Made by a program: the position numbers and the translations under genes. Positions 35,124 to 46,300 of a stretch of 64,000 nt of DNA are shown piece after piece. Position 1 is the first letter of the stretch. Every line of letters begins with the position of its first letter. The notes beneath the pieces are model-generated. The model saw only the letters and a list, made by a program, of their open reading frames with translations. It had not been told where the DNA came from and ran no database searches. This stretch comes from an uncultured Acidimicrobiaceae bacterium (GTDB lineage: Bacteria; Actinomycetota; Acidimicrobiia; Acidimicrobiales; UBA10347): NCBI GenBank assembly GCA_905182135.1, contig CAJJAG010000003.1:248001-312000 (forward strand). Reading direction: 5' to 3'.

Positions 35124-35492
35124 GTGAATAGCGTGAACGATTCACGGCCAGGCTGGCCCCCCTCTGGGAGGAAGCCCCGGGGATGGACGCCGCTGCCATC
35201 GCATAACAAGGCGCCGACACCGATGAGGTCCGCTCTGGACAACCTGGCGTCGACCTTGGGTCTTACCAATGTGGACAGCATTAATGCTCTGTTTGTTGAT
35301 TGGCCGGAAATCGTCGGTGAGCAACTGGCGAAGCACTGTGTTCCGCGTTCACTTCGTGACCAGGTTTTGACGATTGAGGCCAGCGATCAGCAGTGGGCAA
35401 CCGAGTTGAAGTGGATGACGTCATTACTAATTGAGCGGTGTTGTGACGCGCTAGGGCTAGACGCGGTGACCGAAGTACGAATCATTCGCTGA
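35124..35492 (+). CDS. dciA: DciA-type helicase loader (DUF721)
   Basis: About 122 residues from GTG at 35124 (GTG at 35133 is also possible; upstream in-frame starts lie inside the terminator). The DUF721 core is 'LDNLASTLGL', 'LFVDWPEIVGEQLAKHCVPRSLRDQVLTIEASDQQWATELKWM' and 'LIERCCDALG'. DciA loads or recruits the replicative helicase DnaB in bacteria lacking DnaC/DnaI, and the gene lies between recF and gyrB in Actinobacteria, as here. Before the core there is a short Pro/Gly-rich leader. Confidence 0.88.
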   Translation: MNSVNDSRPGWPPSGRKPRGWTPLPSHNKAPTPMRSALDNLASTLGLTNVDSINALFVDWPEIVGEQLAKHCVPRSLRDQVLTIEASDQQWATELKWMTSLLIERCCDALGLDAVTEVRIIR

Positions 35493-35574
35493 GAACGGCT
35501 ATTTTTAGCCAAAATCAGCGGTGTAACTGGTGCGGAATTGCTTGGTTGATTTGCCAGACACTGTCACAGCTAAG

Positions 35575-35583
35575 TGGTAGAAT
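35575..35583 (+). promoter_or_regulatory. Extended -10 candidate upstream of gyrB
   Basis: TGG-TAGAAT is an extended -10 element in the 238-bp dciA-gyrB gap, about 150 bp before the gyrB GTG. No good -35 stands at the proper distance. The rest of the gap shows no gene. Confidence 0.3.
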
Positions 35584-35697
35584 TACAACACTAAAATTAC
35601 TCAGTTTTTGATTGGTTTTAGCTTCGCATTGTGCCAGATTCGGCACCATGCGCTTCACCCTGCGGAGTGGGGGTCATCGCGGTGAACGCCATGGTGA

Positions 35698-37794
<2,097 letters not shown>

Positions 37795-37905
37795 GGGGCG
37801 TACGTCTTTATTCGCGGCGCTTGCAAACTCTGTCGACGGTGCGCCCGTCGACGGTCCTGGCAAGTCAAGCCCTTAGCCCTGAGCCAACCCCACTGAGAGA
37901 GCCTC

Positions 37906-40572
37906 ATGAGTGACACCACCAATAACGACACACCTAATAACGACGATCCCGAAGAGCCTGGCGATGGTGACGATGGCGCCATTCGCGTCAATGTCGAACC
38001 AATCACTATCCAAAGGGAGATGGAGAATTCGTTCCTCGACTATGCCATGTCGGTCATCGTGTCTCGGGCCCTGCCCGACGTGCGCGATGGTCTAAAGCCG
38101 GTACACCGACGCATCATATGGTCGATGTCCGATAGTGGGTTCCGGCCCGATCGGTCCCACGTAAAATGTGCTCGTGTCGTGGGCGATGTCATGGGTAAGT
38201 ATCACCCGCACGGGGATAGTGCTATCTATGACTCTTTGGTGCGTATGGGGCAGACATTTTCACTGCGACATCCGCTGATTGATCCTCATGGGAACTTTGG
38301 ATCACCAAATGACCCGCCGGCAGCTATGCGCTACACCGAATGTCGGTTGTCGAACCTTGCCATGCGTCTGATCGACGGCATTGATGAGAACACCGTCGAC
38401 TTCAGTGACAACTTCGATGGAACCGAAGAAGAACCATCGGTGTTACCGGCAAAATTCCCGAATCTGTTGGTCAACGGCAGCCAAGGTATTGCTGTTGGAA
38501 TGGCCACCAGCATCCCGCCGCACAATCTGGGTGAAGTTTGCGATGCCACCCTGCATCTGATTCAGAATCCCGACGCGACCGTCGAAGACATGATGCAATT
38601 CGTTAAGGCACCAGATTTTCCAACCGGTGGTCTGATTCTGGGGGCCCGCGGCATTCATGACGCCTACACGACGGGACGCGGATCAATCCGGATGCGAGCC
38701 GTCGCTGAAATTGTCGAGAGTAAGACCGGCACGCCGTGGATCGTGGTTACCGAAATCCCGTACCAAACCAGTGTCGAAGTTATTGAAGAAAAAGCTGCCG
38801 CCATGGTGAACAGCGGCCGACTCGAAGGCATTCGTACCATCCGGAACGAATCAGCCAAGGGCAAGACTCGGCTGGTATTTGAGCTGCGACGCGATGCAGT
38901 TCCCAAGGTTGTGCTGAACAACCTATTTAAGTACACGCCACTACAGACCACATTCAGCGTGAACATGGTTGCCCTCGACGACGGTGTGCCTCGCACACTC
39001 AACCTGCTGCAGGTGTTGCAGGCCTATGTCGCTCACCAGGTCGAGGTCATCAGTCGTCGCTCACAGTTCCGCTTGGATAAAGCTCGGGCTCGAGCTCACA
39101 TTCTCGAAGGCCTGCTTAAGGCGATCGGCATGATTGACGACATCATCGCGTTGATCCGTAGGTCCGAGAACCGCTCCGCAGCGCGCGATGCTTTGCAGGT
39201 CGCTCCATTCGAGTTTTCTGAAGTCCAAGCCACGCACATTCTTGACATGCCACTTGGCCGCTTGACCCAACTCGGCCATGCTGATCTTCAGACCGAACTT
39301 AACGAGTTGGCGCAGACGATCGCTGATCTCGAAGATATTCTGAGCAATCCGGTTCGACTTCGCGAAGTGATCTCGTTTGAGCTGACCGAAGTACGCGACG
39401 GTTATGCCAATCCGCGTCGAACCGAACTAACCATCGATCCTGGCGAATTCGATATCGAAGATCTGATCGACGATGAAGAACTGATCTTCACTCTGACCGA
39501 CGGCGGTTACGTTAAGACCACCCCAGCCGACGAGTTTCGCACGCAGAGTCGTGGTGGACGCGGCGTCAAGGGTGCCCAGTTAAAAGAAGGCGACTTGGTC
39601 GAGGTCATGCTGCATACAACAGCACATGCCTACATGTTGTTCTTCACGAACCTTGGACGCGTGTTCCAGCTTCGGGCGCACGAGATCCCGGTGCAGAGCC
39701 GAACCGCTCGTGGAACACCCATCGTGAACCTTTTGCAACTTGGCCCTGAAGAAACCGTGATGGCGGTCGTTGACACGCGTGACTACGAGACCATGCGCTA
39801 CCTGTTCTTCGTAACCCAAGAAGGGGTTGTCAAGAAGACCGCCTTTAGCGCCTATGCAAATATTCGCCAGAATGGTCTGCGTGCCATCAAGATGCGCGAA
39901 GACGATCAGCTGGTACGGGTTGTGCCGATCAATGGAGAGATCGATGTGTGCTTGGTTACCAAGAACGGCCGCCTCATGCGTTTCGATCCCAACGAAGTCC
40001 GCGAGATGGGCCGTGTCGCATCCGGTGTTCGCGGCGTCAAGCTCAAAGAGGGCGACAAGGTCGTGTCGTGTTCTGTGGCTAGCGAGGATCAGGACTTGTT
40101 GCTGATTTCTAGCGAAGGATTTGGCAAACGAACTCATTTCGATGCCTTTAACTCGAAACATCGTGGAGGGCAAGGTGTGACCGCTATGAAGATGCGTGAT
40201 GGCAACGGCGAAGTCGTTCGAGCTCTTGGGGTGCTTCCCGACGACGAGGCCATGTTGATAGCGAAGAGTGGCATCATTATTCGCATCGCTATCGGCGACG
40301 TGTCGGTGCAAGGGCCACATGCCTCTGGCGTGCGAGTCATGTCGGTTCCTGATGATGATCAAGTCGCAGCCGTGACTCTGGTTCGCGAACCTGAAGGCGA
40401 CGACGAGGCCAGTCCTGGCGACGAGGTTTCTGTCGACGGGATTTCTGATGGCACAGTCTCCAACGACACAGGTTCTGCTGTTAATGCTGATGCCGAACCA
40501 GGGGCAGTCGCTGTTGACAGTCGTGATTCGGTGACCGAAGATACTGACTCGTCATCTGACGAGGACAAGTAG
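37906..40572 (+). CDS. gyrA: DNA gyrase subunit A
   Basis: An 888-residue cleavage subunit. '[16 protein letters not shown]', the quinolone-determining segment '[17 protein letters not shown]' (Ser at the E. coli Ser83 position) and the catalytic Tyr143 in AAMRYTE are intact. The C-terminal beta-pinwheel begins with the GyrA box [10 protein letters not shown] and has six blade repeats. The last 60 residues are an acidic Asp/Ser/Glu tail, making the protein longer than most. With GyrB it introduces negative supercoils. The N-terminal 25 residues are also acidic. Confidence 0.97.
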   Translation: MSDTTNNDTPNNDDPEEPGDGDDGAIRVNVEPITIQREMENSFLDYAMSVIVSRALPDVRDGLKPVHRRIIWSMSDSGFRPDRSHVKCARVVGDVMGKYHPHGDSAIYDSLVRMGQTFSLRHPLIDPHGNFGSPNDPPAAMRYTECRLSNLAMRLIDGIDENTVDFSDNFDGTEEEPSVLPAKFPNLLVNGSQGIAVGMATSIPPHNLGEVCDATLHLIQNPDATVEDMMQFVKAPDFPTGGLILGARGIHDAYTTGRGSIRMRAVAEIVESKTGTPWIVVTEIPYQTSVEVIEEKAAAMVNSGRLEGIRTIRNESAKGKTRLVFELRRDAVPKVVLNNLFKYTPLQTTFSVNMVALDDGVPRTLNLLQVLQAYVAHQVEVISRRSQFRLDKARARAHILEGLLKAIGMIDDIIALIRRSENRSAARDALQVAPFEFSEVQATHILDMPLGRLTQLGHADLQTELNELAQTIADLEDILSNPVRLREVISFELTEVRDGYANPRRTELTIDPGEFDIEDLIDDEELIFTLTDGGYVKTTPADEFRTQSRGGRGVKGAQLKEGDLVEVMLHTTAHAYMLFFTNLGRVFQLRAHEIPVQSRTARGTPIVNLLQLGPEETVMAVVDTRDYETMRYLFFVTQEGVVKKTAFSAYANIRQNGLRAIKMREDDQLVRVVPINGEIDVCLVTKNGRLMRFDPNEVREMGRVASGVRGVKLKEGDKVVSCSVASEDQDLLLISSEGFGKRTHFDAFNSKHRGGQGVTAMKMRDGNGEVVRALGVLPDDEAMLIAKSGIIIRIAIGDVSVQGPHASGVRVMSVPDDDQVAAVTLVREPEGDDEASPGDEVSVDGISDGTVSNDTGSAVNADAEPGAVAVDSRDSVTEDTDSSSDEDK

Positions 40573-40618
40573 CCACTACATCTGCTTCCCCAATGACAAG
40601 TTATGTCTCGGGGAAACA

Positions 40619-41161
40619 ATGTGTAACTCATCTGAATTAGCTACTACGGGGTCGACTGTCGGGCGTGCCGAACGTGGGCAAGCCACGATTGCACTCGTCG
40701 GTATCCTCGCGGTTGCTTGCGTTGCCATGATCGGGTTGTCGATTGTTGGGCAGGCAATCGTGCATCGCGCGCTGTCTCGCAATGCTGCTGATGCGGTCGC
40801 GTTAGCAGCAGCAATCGACCAGACCGATGCTGACGCACTCAGAGACTGGTATTTCCAACGAAATATTTTGGTCGAAGAGAACGGGGTGCAGACGATCGCG
40901 CGGAGTGGGCCGTCACAAGCCGCAGCATGGGCATCAACCCAGCGGTCAATAACCAAACCGGCGCCAGTGCTAATCGCCATAGTTTCTCGTGCGGAACAAT
41001 TAGTTGGCGCAATTTTTATGCCTGTTCAGTGGCAGGCCATGGCGGTGACGCTCTCTCACGTAGACGCAGCGAACATGCTAATTGTGGCTGGTGAATTGGG
41101 CTTGTGCGAGGGTCTCGCTATAGACACGGCGCCCGGTATGACGAGGTTCGAATTGTGTTGA
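40619..41161 (+). CDS. TadE/TadG-like secreted membrane protein
   Basis: A 180-residue protein. After a short leader, 'GQATIALVGILAVACVAMIGLS' forms a single N-terminal transmembrane or pilin-like helix preceded by RAERGQ, then 'VHRALSRNAADAVALAAA', a pattern shared with TadE/TadG-type proteins of Actinobacteria that are exported through a Tad-like system. The remaining 110 residues are not recognised. No tad secretion genes lie in the window. It starts 46 bp after gyrA; an imperfect TTCCCC/GGGGAA stem occupies the gap. Confidence 0.6.
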   Translation: MCNSSELATTGSTVGRAERGQATIALVGILAVACVAMIGLSIVGQAIVHRALSRNAADAVALAAAIDQTDADALRDWYFQRNILVEENGVQTIARSGPSQAAAWASTQRSITKPAPVLIAIVSRAEQLVGAIFMPVQWQAMAVTLSHVDAANMLIVAGELGLCEGLAIDTAPGMTRFELC

Positions 41162-41213
41162 TTCCGAGGGGTGCGCCCAAAGGAGTGCGCATCTTGTCGT
41201 AGACTTGCGGGCT

Positions 41214-41876
41214 GTGGCAGACAATGAGCCAACGAAGACCGTTGATGATCCGACCTCTAGCGATGGTGAATCCGTCGAAGACGGAGTCCAGTCAGCCAGT
41301 TTTTCGTATGACGAGCAGACGCTTGGACGTTCGACCAGTGTGTTTGATGCAGGAGTGGACTTCATTCCGCCAACGGTGCCGCCTGTGGCCCCTGCCTCTG
41401 GGGCGCCTGCTTCTGTGACGCCTGCGCCAACACGTGAACGGCCGATGACTGTTCGCGAGCGACGGCGCCGTGTCAAACTCCAAGCTCGACGAGTCCGACG
41501 GGTGATCCGCCACATCGAGCTGTGGTCGGTGCTCAAGTTCAGCCTGTTGTTCTATTTTTGTCTTTGGCTAATCTTTGTGCTCGCTGGCGTGTTGTTGTGG
41601 AGTTTCGCTGAGAGCTCAGGAACCCTCCAAAGCATCGAAGATTTGGTTGAGAGCTTGTTTGCACTTGACGAGGCTGAAAACTTCTGGAGCGGCGGCACGA
41701 TATTTCGTGCGTATGGCGTCATGACATTGGCCCTTTCGATTGCCGGTGTGACCTTTAATGTGTTGCTGGCTGCGCTGTACAACCTGATCAGTGACCTGAC
41801 TGGTGGCATTCGCATCACGGTGATCGAAGAAGAGTCGGCACGCTTCACTCCGCCAAAGCGGCGCCAACGCCGGTAA
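41214..41876 (+). CDS. DUF3566 membrane protein
   Basis: About 220 residues (GTG at 41214; TTG at 41205 is possible). The first 85 residues are an acidic/Pro-rich disordered region, followed by a basic RERRRRVKLQARRVRRVIRH stretch. The DUF3566 domain follows: 'ELWSVLKFSLLFYFCLWLIFVLAGVLLW' (helix 1), a central amphipathic part, 'AYGVMTLALSIAGVTFNVLLAALYNLISDLTGGI' (helix 2) and 'ITVIEEE'. The gene sits downstream of gyrA in most Actinobacteria (Rv0007 in M. tuberculosis). Its function there is not firmly established; a cell-envelope or division role has been suggested. Confidence 0.88.
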   Translation: MADNEPTKTVDDPTSSDGESVEDGVQSASFSYDEQTLGRSTSVFDAGVDFIPPTVPPVAPASGAPASVTPAPTRERPMTVRERRRRVKLQARRVRRVIRHIELWSVLKFSLLFYFCLWLIFVLAGVLLWSFAESSGTLQSIEDLVESLFALDEAENFWSGGTIFRAYGVMTLALSIAGVTFNVLLAALYNLISDLTGGIRITVIEEESARFTPPKRRQRR

Positions 41877-41992
41877 CGGGTAGTGAAGGGTTTTGTCTCA
41901 TTCTCCGACAAGAACCTGTCCGAGCTGAGAGCCTAATGCTTGGGGCAGCTGGGGGTTTAAGGCTTCGCGAGGTCCGTCGTCAAAACTAAATA

Positions 41993-42029
41993 AGGAGCCT
42001 GATGCCCCAGATGGGTGCATCACGCTCCT
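41993..42029. terminator. Hairpin between DUF3566 gene and tRNA-Ile
   Basis: The arms AGGAGC-C-TGATGC (41993-42005) and GCATCA-C-GCTCCT (42017-42029) pair except for one central mismatch. On the minus strand it is followed by TTATTTAG, fitting a tRNA terminator; on the plus strand by AATTTTC. It probably stops both convergent transcripts. Confidence 0.65.
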
Positions 42030-42047
42030 AATTTTCAGCGCTGTTCG

Positions 42048-42122
<75 letters not shown>

Positions 42123-42193
42123 AACAGTGCGGCGTCATCGTAGCGGGATCAATCCGCTCGACCACCCTGTTTTTAGGCGAGTAGCCTTACGAC

Positions 42194-42349
42194 ATGTTTA
42201 TGATGTTTCGACGAGCTGTTTTTGGCGCTGCGATTGCTGCGATGACGGCGGCAATTTTGCGTATATTTGGTGGTGACGGTGCGCCGCCCCAACGCGGTGG
42301 TTGGCGTGAGGTTGACCCGAGCGAACTTCAACCGATCAAGATCAACTGA
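42194..42349 (+). CDS. Small single-helix membrane protein, 51 residues
   Basis: From ATG at 42194: a hydrophobic Ala/Met/Ile-rich helix (FRRAVFGAAIAAMTAAILRI, residues 5-24) followed by a Gly/Pro turn and a polar tail WREVDPSELQPIKIN. The layout (Arg before the helix, polar tail after) suggests a tail-out membrane peptide. It lies 11 bp before the next gene on the same strand and 71 bp from the tRNA. No family is recognised; coding is inferred from the composition and spacing. Confidence 0.5.
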   Translation: MFMMFRRAVFGAAIAAMTAAILRIFGGDGAPPQRGGWREVDPSELQPIKIN

Positions 42350-42360
42350 GTAGTCTTCTC

Positions 42361-43437
42361 GTGCAGATTGCTGTCGTCGGAGCGGGTTTGGTTGGACGGC
42401 GAACTGCCATGGCGCTTGTGGCCCACGGTTTTAACAATGTTGCCTTGCTATCGCAAACTCGCGAAGCCAAGACCTGTGATGGTGTCATCGTTGGACAAGG
42501 ATGGCCGCACCCGGCTGCCCAAGATGCTGAGATCGTCGTGTTGGCGACAGAGTCGGCCCGTCAGCCTGCGATGGCTATTCAGTTAGTGAAATCTGGAATC
42601 CATGTTGTTACCACGGCAGACAACCCGGCTGACATCGAAAGGCTGTGGGCGTTAGATGACATCGCAACCGAAGCAGGCGTCACTCTCGTGATTGGTGCTG
42701 CCTACTCGCCTGGCCTATCGACACTGTTGGCGAGTTATCTTGTTCGGACCTTAGACACGGTGGACACCATCAGTACTGCGCAGTTCGGCACCGGTGGCCC
42801 AGCGTGCGCTCACGAGCATCATCGAGCGATGGGGAGTTCCGCACGTGAAGTTCACGAGGGTGTCCTTCGAACCTCGCGCGGGGGTTCAGGACGTGAACTG
42901 GTGTGGTTTCCCGATCCTGTAGGAGCCGCAGACTGTTATCGGGCTGGTTTGGCCGATCCATTTTTGTTGCACCAGGCCTTCCCGACTGTGCGCCGGATTG
43001 AGTCGCGCCAAGCGGCGACTCGCCGAGATCGACTGACATCGCGTCTCTTCATGTTGCGCCCGCCTCACGTCGAGGGCTTGCTTGGCGCTGTTTGGGCCGA
43101 AGTGCGTGGCCATGTTGATGGGCGCGCCGAACATCGGGCAATGGCCGTGACGGCGTCACAAGCAACAGGTGCCGCAGCTATGGCTGCAGCATTTTGTAAA
43201 GAACTAGCAGGTCAACTGTCTCGCGAGGATGGCGAGCGATCGATTCGGGTGGGTTCTCAATCAGCCGCTTCTAGCGGGAATCTAATCTCACTAATCAAAC
43301 TTGTATCCAATGATGTTCGTCTTTGGACGTATGACGGAACACAGATACTGACTACTTCGGGTGAAACAGGGCCTATACAGGCTGCCCGAAAGTGGAGAAT
43401 TCCAGGAGAAAACGGCGTAATACCGAGGTTGCTATGA
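42361..43437 (+). CDS. Saccharopine dehydrogenase-like NAD(P)-binding protein
   Basis: A 358-residue protein from GTG at 42361. The Rossmann motif VVGAGLVGRRTAMAL opens the protein. 'AEIVVLATESARQPAMAIQLVKSGIHVVTTADN' and 'GVTLVIGAAYSPGLSTLLASYLV' are typical of the saccharopine/homospermidine-dehydrogenase-like family, in which an N-terminal nucleotide domain is followed by an alpha/beta catalytic domain. The substrate cannot be deduced. It forms a likely pair with the small membrane protein 11 bp upstream. About 130 bp of AT-rich sequence separate it from the sigma factor gene. Confidence 0.7.
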   Translation: MQIAVVGAGLVGRRTAMALVAHGFNNVALLSQTREAKTCDGVIVGQGWPHPAAQDAEIVVLATESARQPAMAIQLVKSGIHVVTTADNPADIERLWALDDIATEAGVTLVIGAAYSPGLSTLLASYLVRTLDTVDTISTAQFGTGGPACAHEHHRAMGSSAREVHEGVLRTSRGGSGRELVWFPDPVGAADCYRAGLADPFLLHQAFPTVRRIESRQAATRRDRLTSRLFMLRPPHVEGLLGAVWAEVRGHVDGRAEHRAMAVTASQATGAAAMAAAFCKELAGQLSREDGERSIRVGSQSAASSGNLISLIKLVSNDVRLWTYDGTQILTTSGETGPIQAARKWRIPGENGVIPRLL

Positions 43438-43566
43438 CAATTCATTGCGCGAAAAGGTAGTTTTTCTTCAAGGAGTAGGCCATTTAGCCAATTACTTACC
43501 TCGCGTGGAGGCTCATACGAATACAGTATTGAGCCACGGGATGCCATGTACGAAGGGACGAGCCAC

Positions 43567-44484
43567 GTGAGCACCGCGGACGAAGCAGAAGTACTGGTAG
43601 ATAGCGAAGATGACGAGCCGGTCGGCAACACAATGACGCCGGCTGAAATCAATGCGCTAATCGAGGAACACGTACCCTTGGTGAAACATATTGTTTTCCA
43701 GGTCGCTGTTCATTTCCCTCGCCACGTCGAACGCGAAGAGCTCGCGCGAGCAGGTGCACTTGGTTTGGTTGAAGCCGGACAGAGGTACAGCCCTGAGCGT
43801 GGCATCCCATTTCAACGTTTCGCTGCGCGCCCAGTACGGGGTGCAATGATTGACTCTGTTCGTGCTGCTGACTGGGCGCCTCGTTCGGTCCGCCGCCTGT
43901 CCCGCCGCTTTGACGCTATGGAACAACAGCTCGCTAGCGAGCTCGGTCGTGCGCCTCAGACCAAGGAAACAGCGGAAGCACTGGGCATGAAACCCGAGGA
44001 GGTCTCCAAACTCCGTTCGCAGCTTTACCGATCAGTTGTTCTTGCCCTAGAGCATGATGTTGGTGGCGAAAGTGGAGAAGATCTTAATCTGTTAGACATC
44101 CTGCCTGATCGGGCCAACCTCGAGCCAGATGAGCAGCTCGAAGGACGTGAGCTTTACGCTTACTTGCAGGATGCAATCTCGCTCCTTCCTGAACGGCGTC
44201 GCCTCGTTATTGTGGGTTACTTTCTGGAAGAGAAGACCTCGGCCGAACTGGCCCGCTTCTTGGGTGTTACCGAGTCACGAGTTTCTCAGCTTCGGTCTGA
44301 TGCCGTTGAAATGTTGCGTCAGGGAATCACCTCGCACTACGAAGATGTAGAAGCCGATTCAGAGACAGGACTTCGCGCTGAGCGCCGCAAGAAGTACGCA
44401 AACGCAATTGGTGAAGCCAGTGACTGGCGCGATCGCCTCGACGAGGGCGCGGAACTGAGCACCGACATCCGCACTGTTCTCTAG
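43567..44484 (+). CDS. FliA/WhiG-type sigma factor
   Basis: About 305 residues from GTG at 43567, eight bases after GAAGGGA (an ATG at 43546 adds seven residues). Region 2 reads 'LVKHIVFQVAVHFPRHVEREELARAGALGLVEAGQRYSPERGIPFQRFAARPVRGAMIDSVRAADW', region 3 'RRLSRRFDAMEQQLASELGR', and region 4 'LLPERRRLVIVGYFLEEKTSAELARFLGVTESRVSQLRSDAVEML'. The 'RGAMIDSVRAADW.PRSVR' stretch is a hallmark of the FliA/WhiG group. No flagellar gene is present in the window, so a developmental or stress role is likelier (inference). A C-terminal extension of about 45 charged residues follows region 4. Confidence 0.9.
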   Translation: MSTADEAEVLVDSEDDEPVGNTMTPAEINALIEEHVPLVKHIVFQVAVHFPRHVEREELARAGALGLVEAGQRYSPERGIPFQRFAARPVRGAMIDSVRAADWAPRSVRRLSRRFDAMEQQLASELGRAPQTKETAEALGMKPEEVSKLRSQLYRSVVLALEHDVGGESGEDLNLLDILPDRANLEPDEQLEGRELYAYLQDAISLLPERRRLVIVGYFLEEKTSAELARFLGVTESRVSQLRSDAVEMLRQGITSHYEDVEADSETGLRAERRKKYANAIGEASDWRDRLDEGAELSTDIRTVL

Positions 44485-44513
44485 CTAGCGGTTTGAATAT
44501 CTTCAGAACAAGG

Positions 44514-44540
44514 AATTTCCACGGTTTAACCTAGGAAATT
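44514..44540 (+). terminator. Hairpin after the sigma factor gene
   Basis: The arms AATTTCC (44514-44520) and GGAAATT (44534-44540) are followed by TTGT. The AT-rich stem is weak but well placed, 30 bp after the stop codon. Confidence 0.4.
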
Positions 44541-44873
44541 TTGTATCAGCAATCCTGAGCGCTGTTTCTTGTCCTCTACGCTTGGCCATTCGAGTGCGTC
44601 AAGTATTGATAAGGCTAACTAGTTCTGGCGAACAGGCTGCCAACAGATTCGTTCAGAGGTCGTGGGTGCAGCGAGGCTGGTTGATCTGGCGAGTGGAGCG
44701 TTCTATCACGGGTCCGGGCTTTGGTATCAAGGGCTTTATCTGGGGCGACGAAGCTGACAACATTAGAGGCTGGCGAAACGGCTGACGTATCGATCCAGGA
44801 CATCCCGCTAGGCTCTGGCGCAGGCTGTGGGTGGCACCTCAGTGGCACACAAGCATTAGATGATGGGATCCAC
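44541..44873. other. Gap before the Crp/Fnr gene, no supported gene
   Basis: The frame of the Crp/Fnr gene is open from 44721, but its first 51 codons have no domain similarity. Apart from that leader, I see no RNA gene, repeat or convincing ORF in this stretch; it probably holds the promoter of the regulator. Confidence 0.4.
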
Positions 44874-45518
44874 ATGCACTGGCGCCAGCGACTCAAGGAT
44901 GTACATCCTCGACTGGTAGAGGCGGTCCTGGCACGAACAGTCGAGCGTAGTTATAGCGCCGATATGGTTTTGTGCCACGAGGGCGATGCCCCTGACGGCA
45001 TGTATTTATTGGAGCAAGGACGTGTTCTTGTTCAGTCATCGACGGTCGATGGGGCCGCGGTTGGTTTAAGTGTTGTCGACGAGGGGGATGTCGTAGGCGA
45101 ACAGGCCTTGTTGGCTCAGACCTCTCGCAGCGCAACTGTAATTGCAGTGCAAGCGACGATGGTTCGCCTACTTCGACCAACACAGTTTCGCGAACTTCGC
45201 CTTGAGCGGCCTGAGATCGACCAATTCCTCGTTTCGGTCCTCGACGGTCGACTGCGCGAGATGTCGAGACGGTTAGCCGAGGCGGCTCATTCAACCGCCG
45301 AGGAGCGGGTTTGTCGACGGGTATTGGCACTCGGTTCGGCCTTCAACGGAACGATTCAACTTAGCCAATCGACGCTGGCTTCATTGGCAGGGACAACACG
45401 GCCTACCGTGAATCGCGTGCTTCAAGATCTTGTTCGAGAAGAATCAATTCGGTTGCGTCGTTCTCGCATTGAGGTCATTAATCCCGAAGCGCTTGTGGCA
45501 AGAATTCCTGATTTGTAA
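44874..45518 (+). CDS. Crp/Fnr-family transcriptional regulator
   Basis: About 214 residues from ATG at 44874; the same frame begins at 44721. The cyclic-nucleotide-like beta-barrel contains 'SADMVLCHEGDAPDGMYLLEQGRVLVQS' and 'VVDEGDVVGEQALLAQTSRSATVIA', followed by the long dimer helix 'FLVSVLDGRLREMSRRLAEAA' and the helix-turn-helix 'LSQSTLASLAGTTRPTVNRVLQDLV'. The cAMP-contact pattern (GE.aLL....RsAtv) is conserved, so nucleotide binding is plausible. No Cys cluster for an Fe-S sensor is visible. The target genes are unknown. Confidence 0.88.
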   Translation: MHWRQRLKDVHPRLVEAVLARTVERSYSADMVLCHEGDAPDGMYLLEQGRVLVQSSTVDGAAVGLSVVDEGDVVGEQALLAQTSRSATVIAVQATMVRLLRPTQFRELRLERPEIDQFLVSVLDGRLREMSRRLAEAAHSTAEERVCRRVLALGSAFNGTIQLSQSTLASLAGTTRPTVNRVLQDLVREESIRLRRSRIEVINPEALVARIPDL

Positions 45519-45544
45519 CGGGAATATCGTCACGAGCAGGTATG

Positions 45545-46246
45545 TCAATCTGTGAGTTGTCCCAGTTCATCCAAGACGATGTGCCAGCTTGGGTGGTCAG
45601 GATCGATGACGTCGAAATGGTCAACATTGTTTAGTACCTCGAGACGGTCAGCGTGGCTGGCAATGGCATAGGACTGCGCAAGGGGTACCGAGTCATCATT
45701 GTCACCATGGATCAGAACAACACGTCCGGTGAACGCCGCTGGTAGCGGTTGCCCACTTGCGTAGTTTTCTGGTACCTGGGCGACCGTGCCTCCAAAGAAG
45801 TTTGTGGTGGCGTCGACACCAACGGCGTTGATGTTGGCTGCTATCACATCAGCGACTGGAGCCAAGCCGATGGTGAGATCGGGGCGAACCAGAGCGTCGG
45901 TACGGCTGGCGTTCCACAATGCTAAATGCCCTCCAGCAGAATGGCCGATTACCACTGTCGCTGGCCAATTTTTGGTCACGTGATGGTCGATTGCGGCGGC
46001 CACATCGTGCAAGGTTGTTGGATAGCCGCCACCTGTTGGCCCGACACGTCGGTACTCGATGTTCCATGATGCATAGCCTCGGTCGTACAACGCATTGGCT
46101 AGTGGGTGCATCAGATCGCAGTGATACTGGTCACGCCAGAAGCCTCCATGTATCAAGATGACTAATGGCCGCAAGCTTGCCCCTTCAGGAACGCGAAGCT
46201 CGCCGTATTGGTCGGGTAATTCGCCATAGTCCACTCGTTCACTCAC
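45545..46246 (-). CDS. Alpha/beta hydrolase (kynurenine formamidase/esterase-like)
   Basis: A 233-residue serine hydrolase from GTG at 46246. The oxyanion motif HGGFW follows 'PLVILI', the nucleophile elbow is GHSAGGHLALW, and the acid and base are in 'VVLIHGDNDDSVP' and 'NVDHFDVIDP'. The HGGxW plus GHSAGGHL combination is shared by bacterial kynurenine-formamidase-like and BD-FAE-type enzymes. No signal peptide is seen. It is divergent from the sulfurtransferase gene, with about 50 bp between them, and convergent with the Crp/Fnr gene. Confidence 0.8.
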   Translation of the reverse strand: MSERVDYGELPDQYGELRVPEGASLRPLVILIHGGFWRDQYHCDLMHPLANALYDRGYASWNIEYRRVGPTGGGYPTTLHDVAAAIDHHVTKNWPATVVIGHSAGGHLALWNASRTDALVRPDLTIGLAPVADVIAANINAVGVDATTNFFGGTVAQVPENYASGQPLPAAFTGRVVLIHGDNDDSVPLAQSYAIASHADRLEVLNNVDHFDVIDPDHPSWHIVLDELGQLTD

Positions 46247-46300
46247 GGTGGGCAGTCTGACACCTCAATGCCGGCGTTGTCCCCGGCTACGGTGTCCTGT

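Noticed and set aside
39580..40362. 260-codon open frame antisense to gyrA
   Set aside because: Same reason: shadow of the conserved C-terminal gyrA coding sequence.
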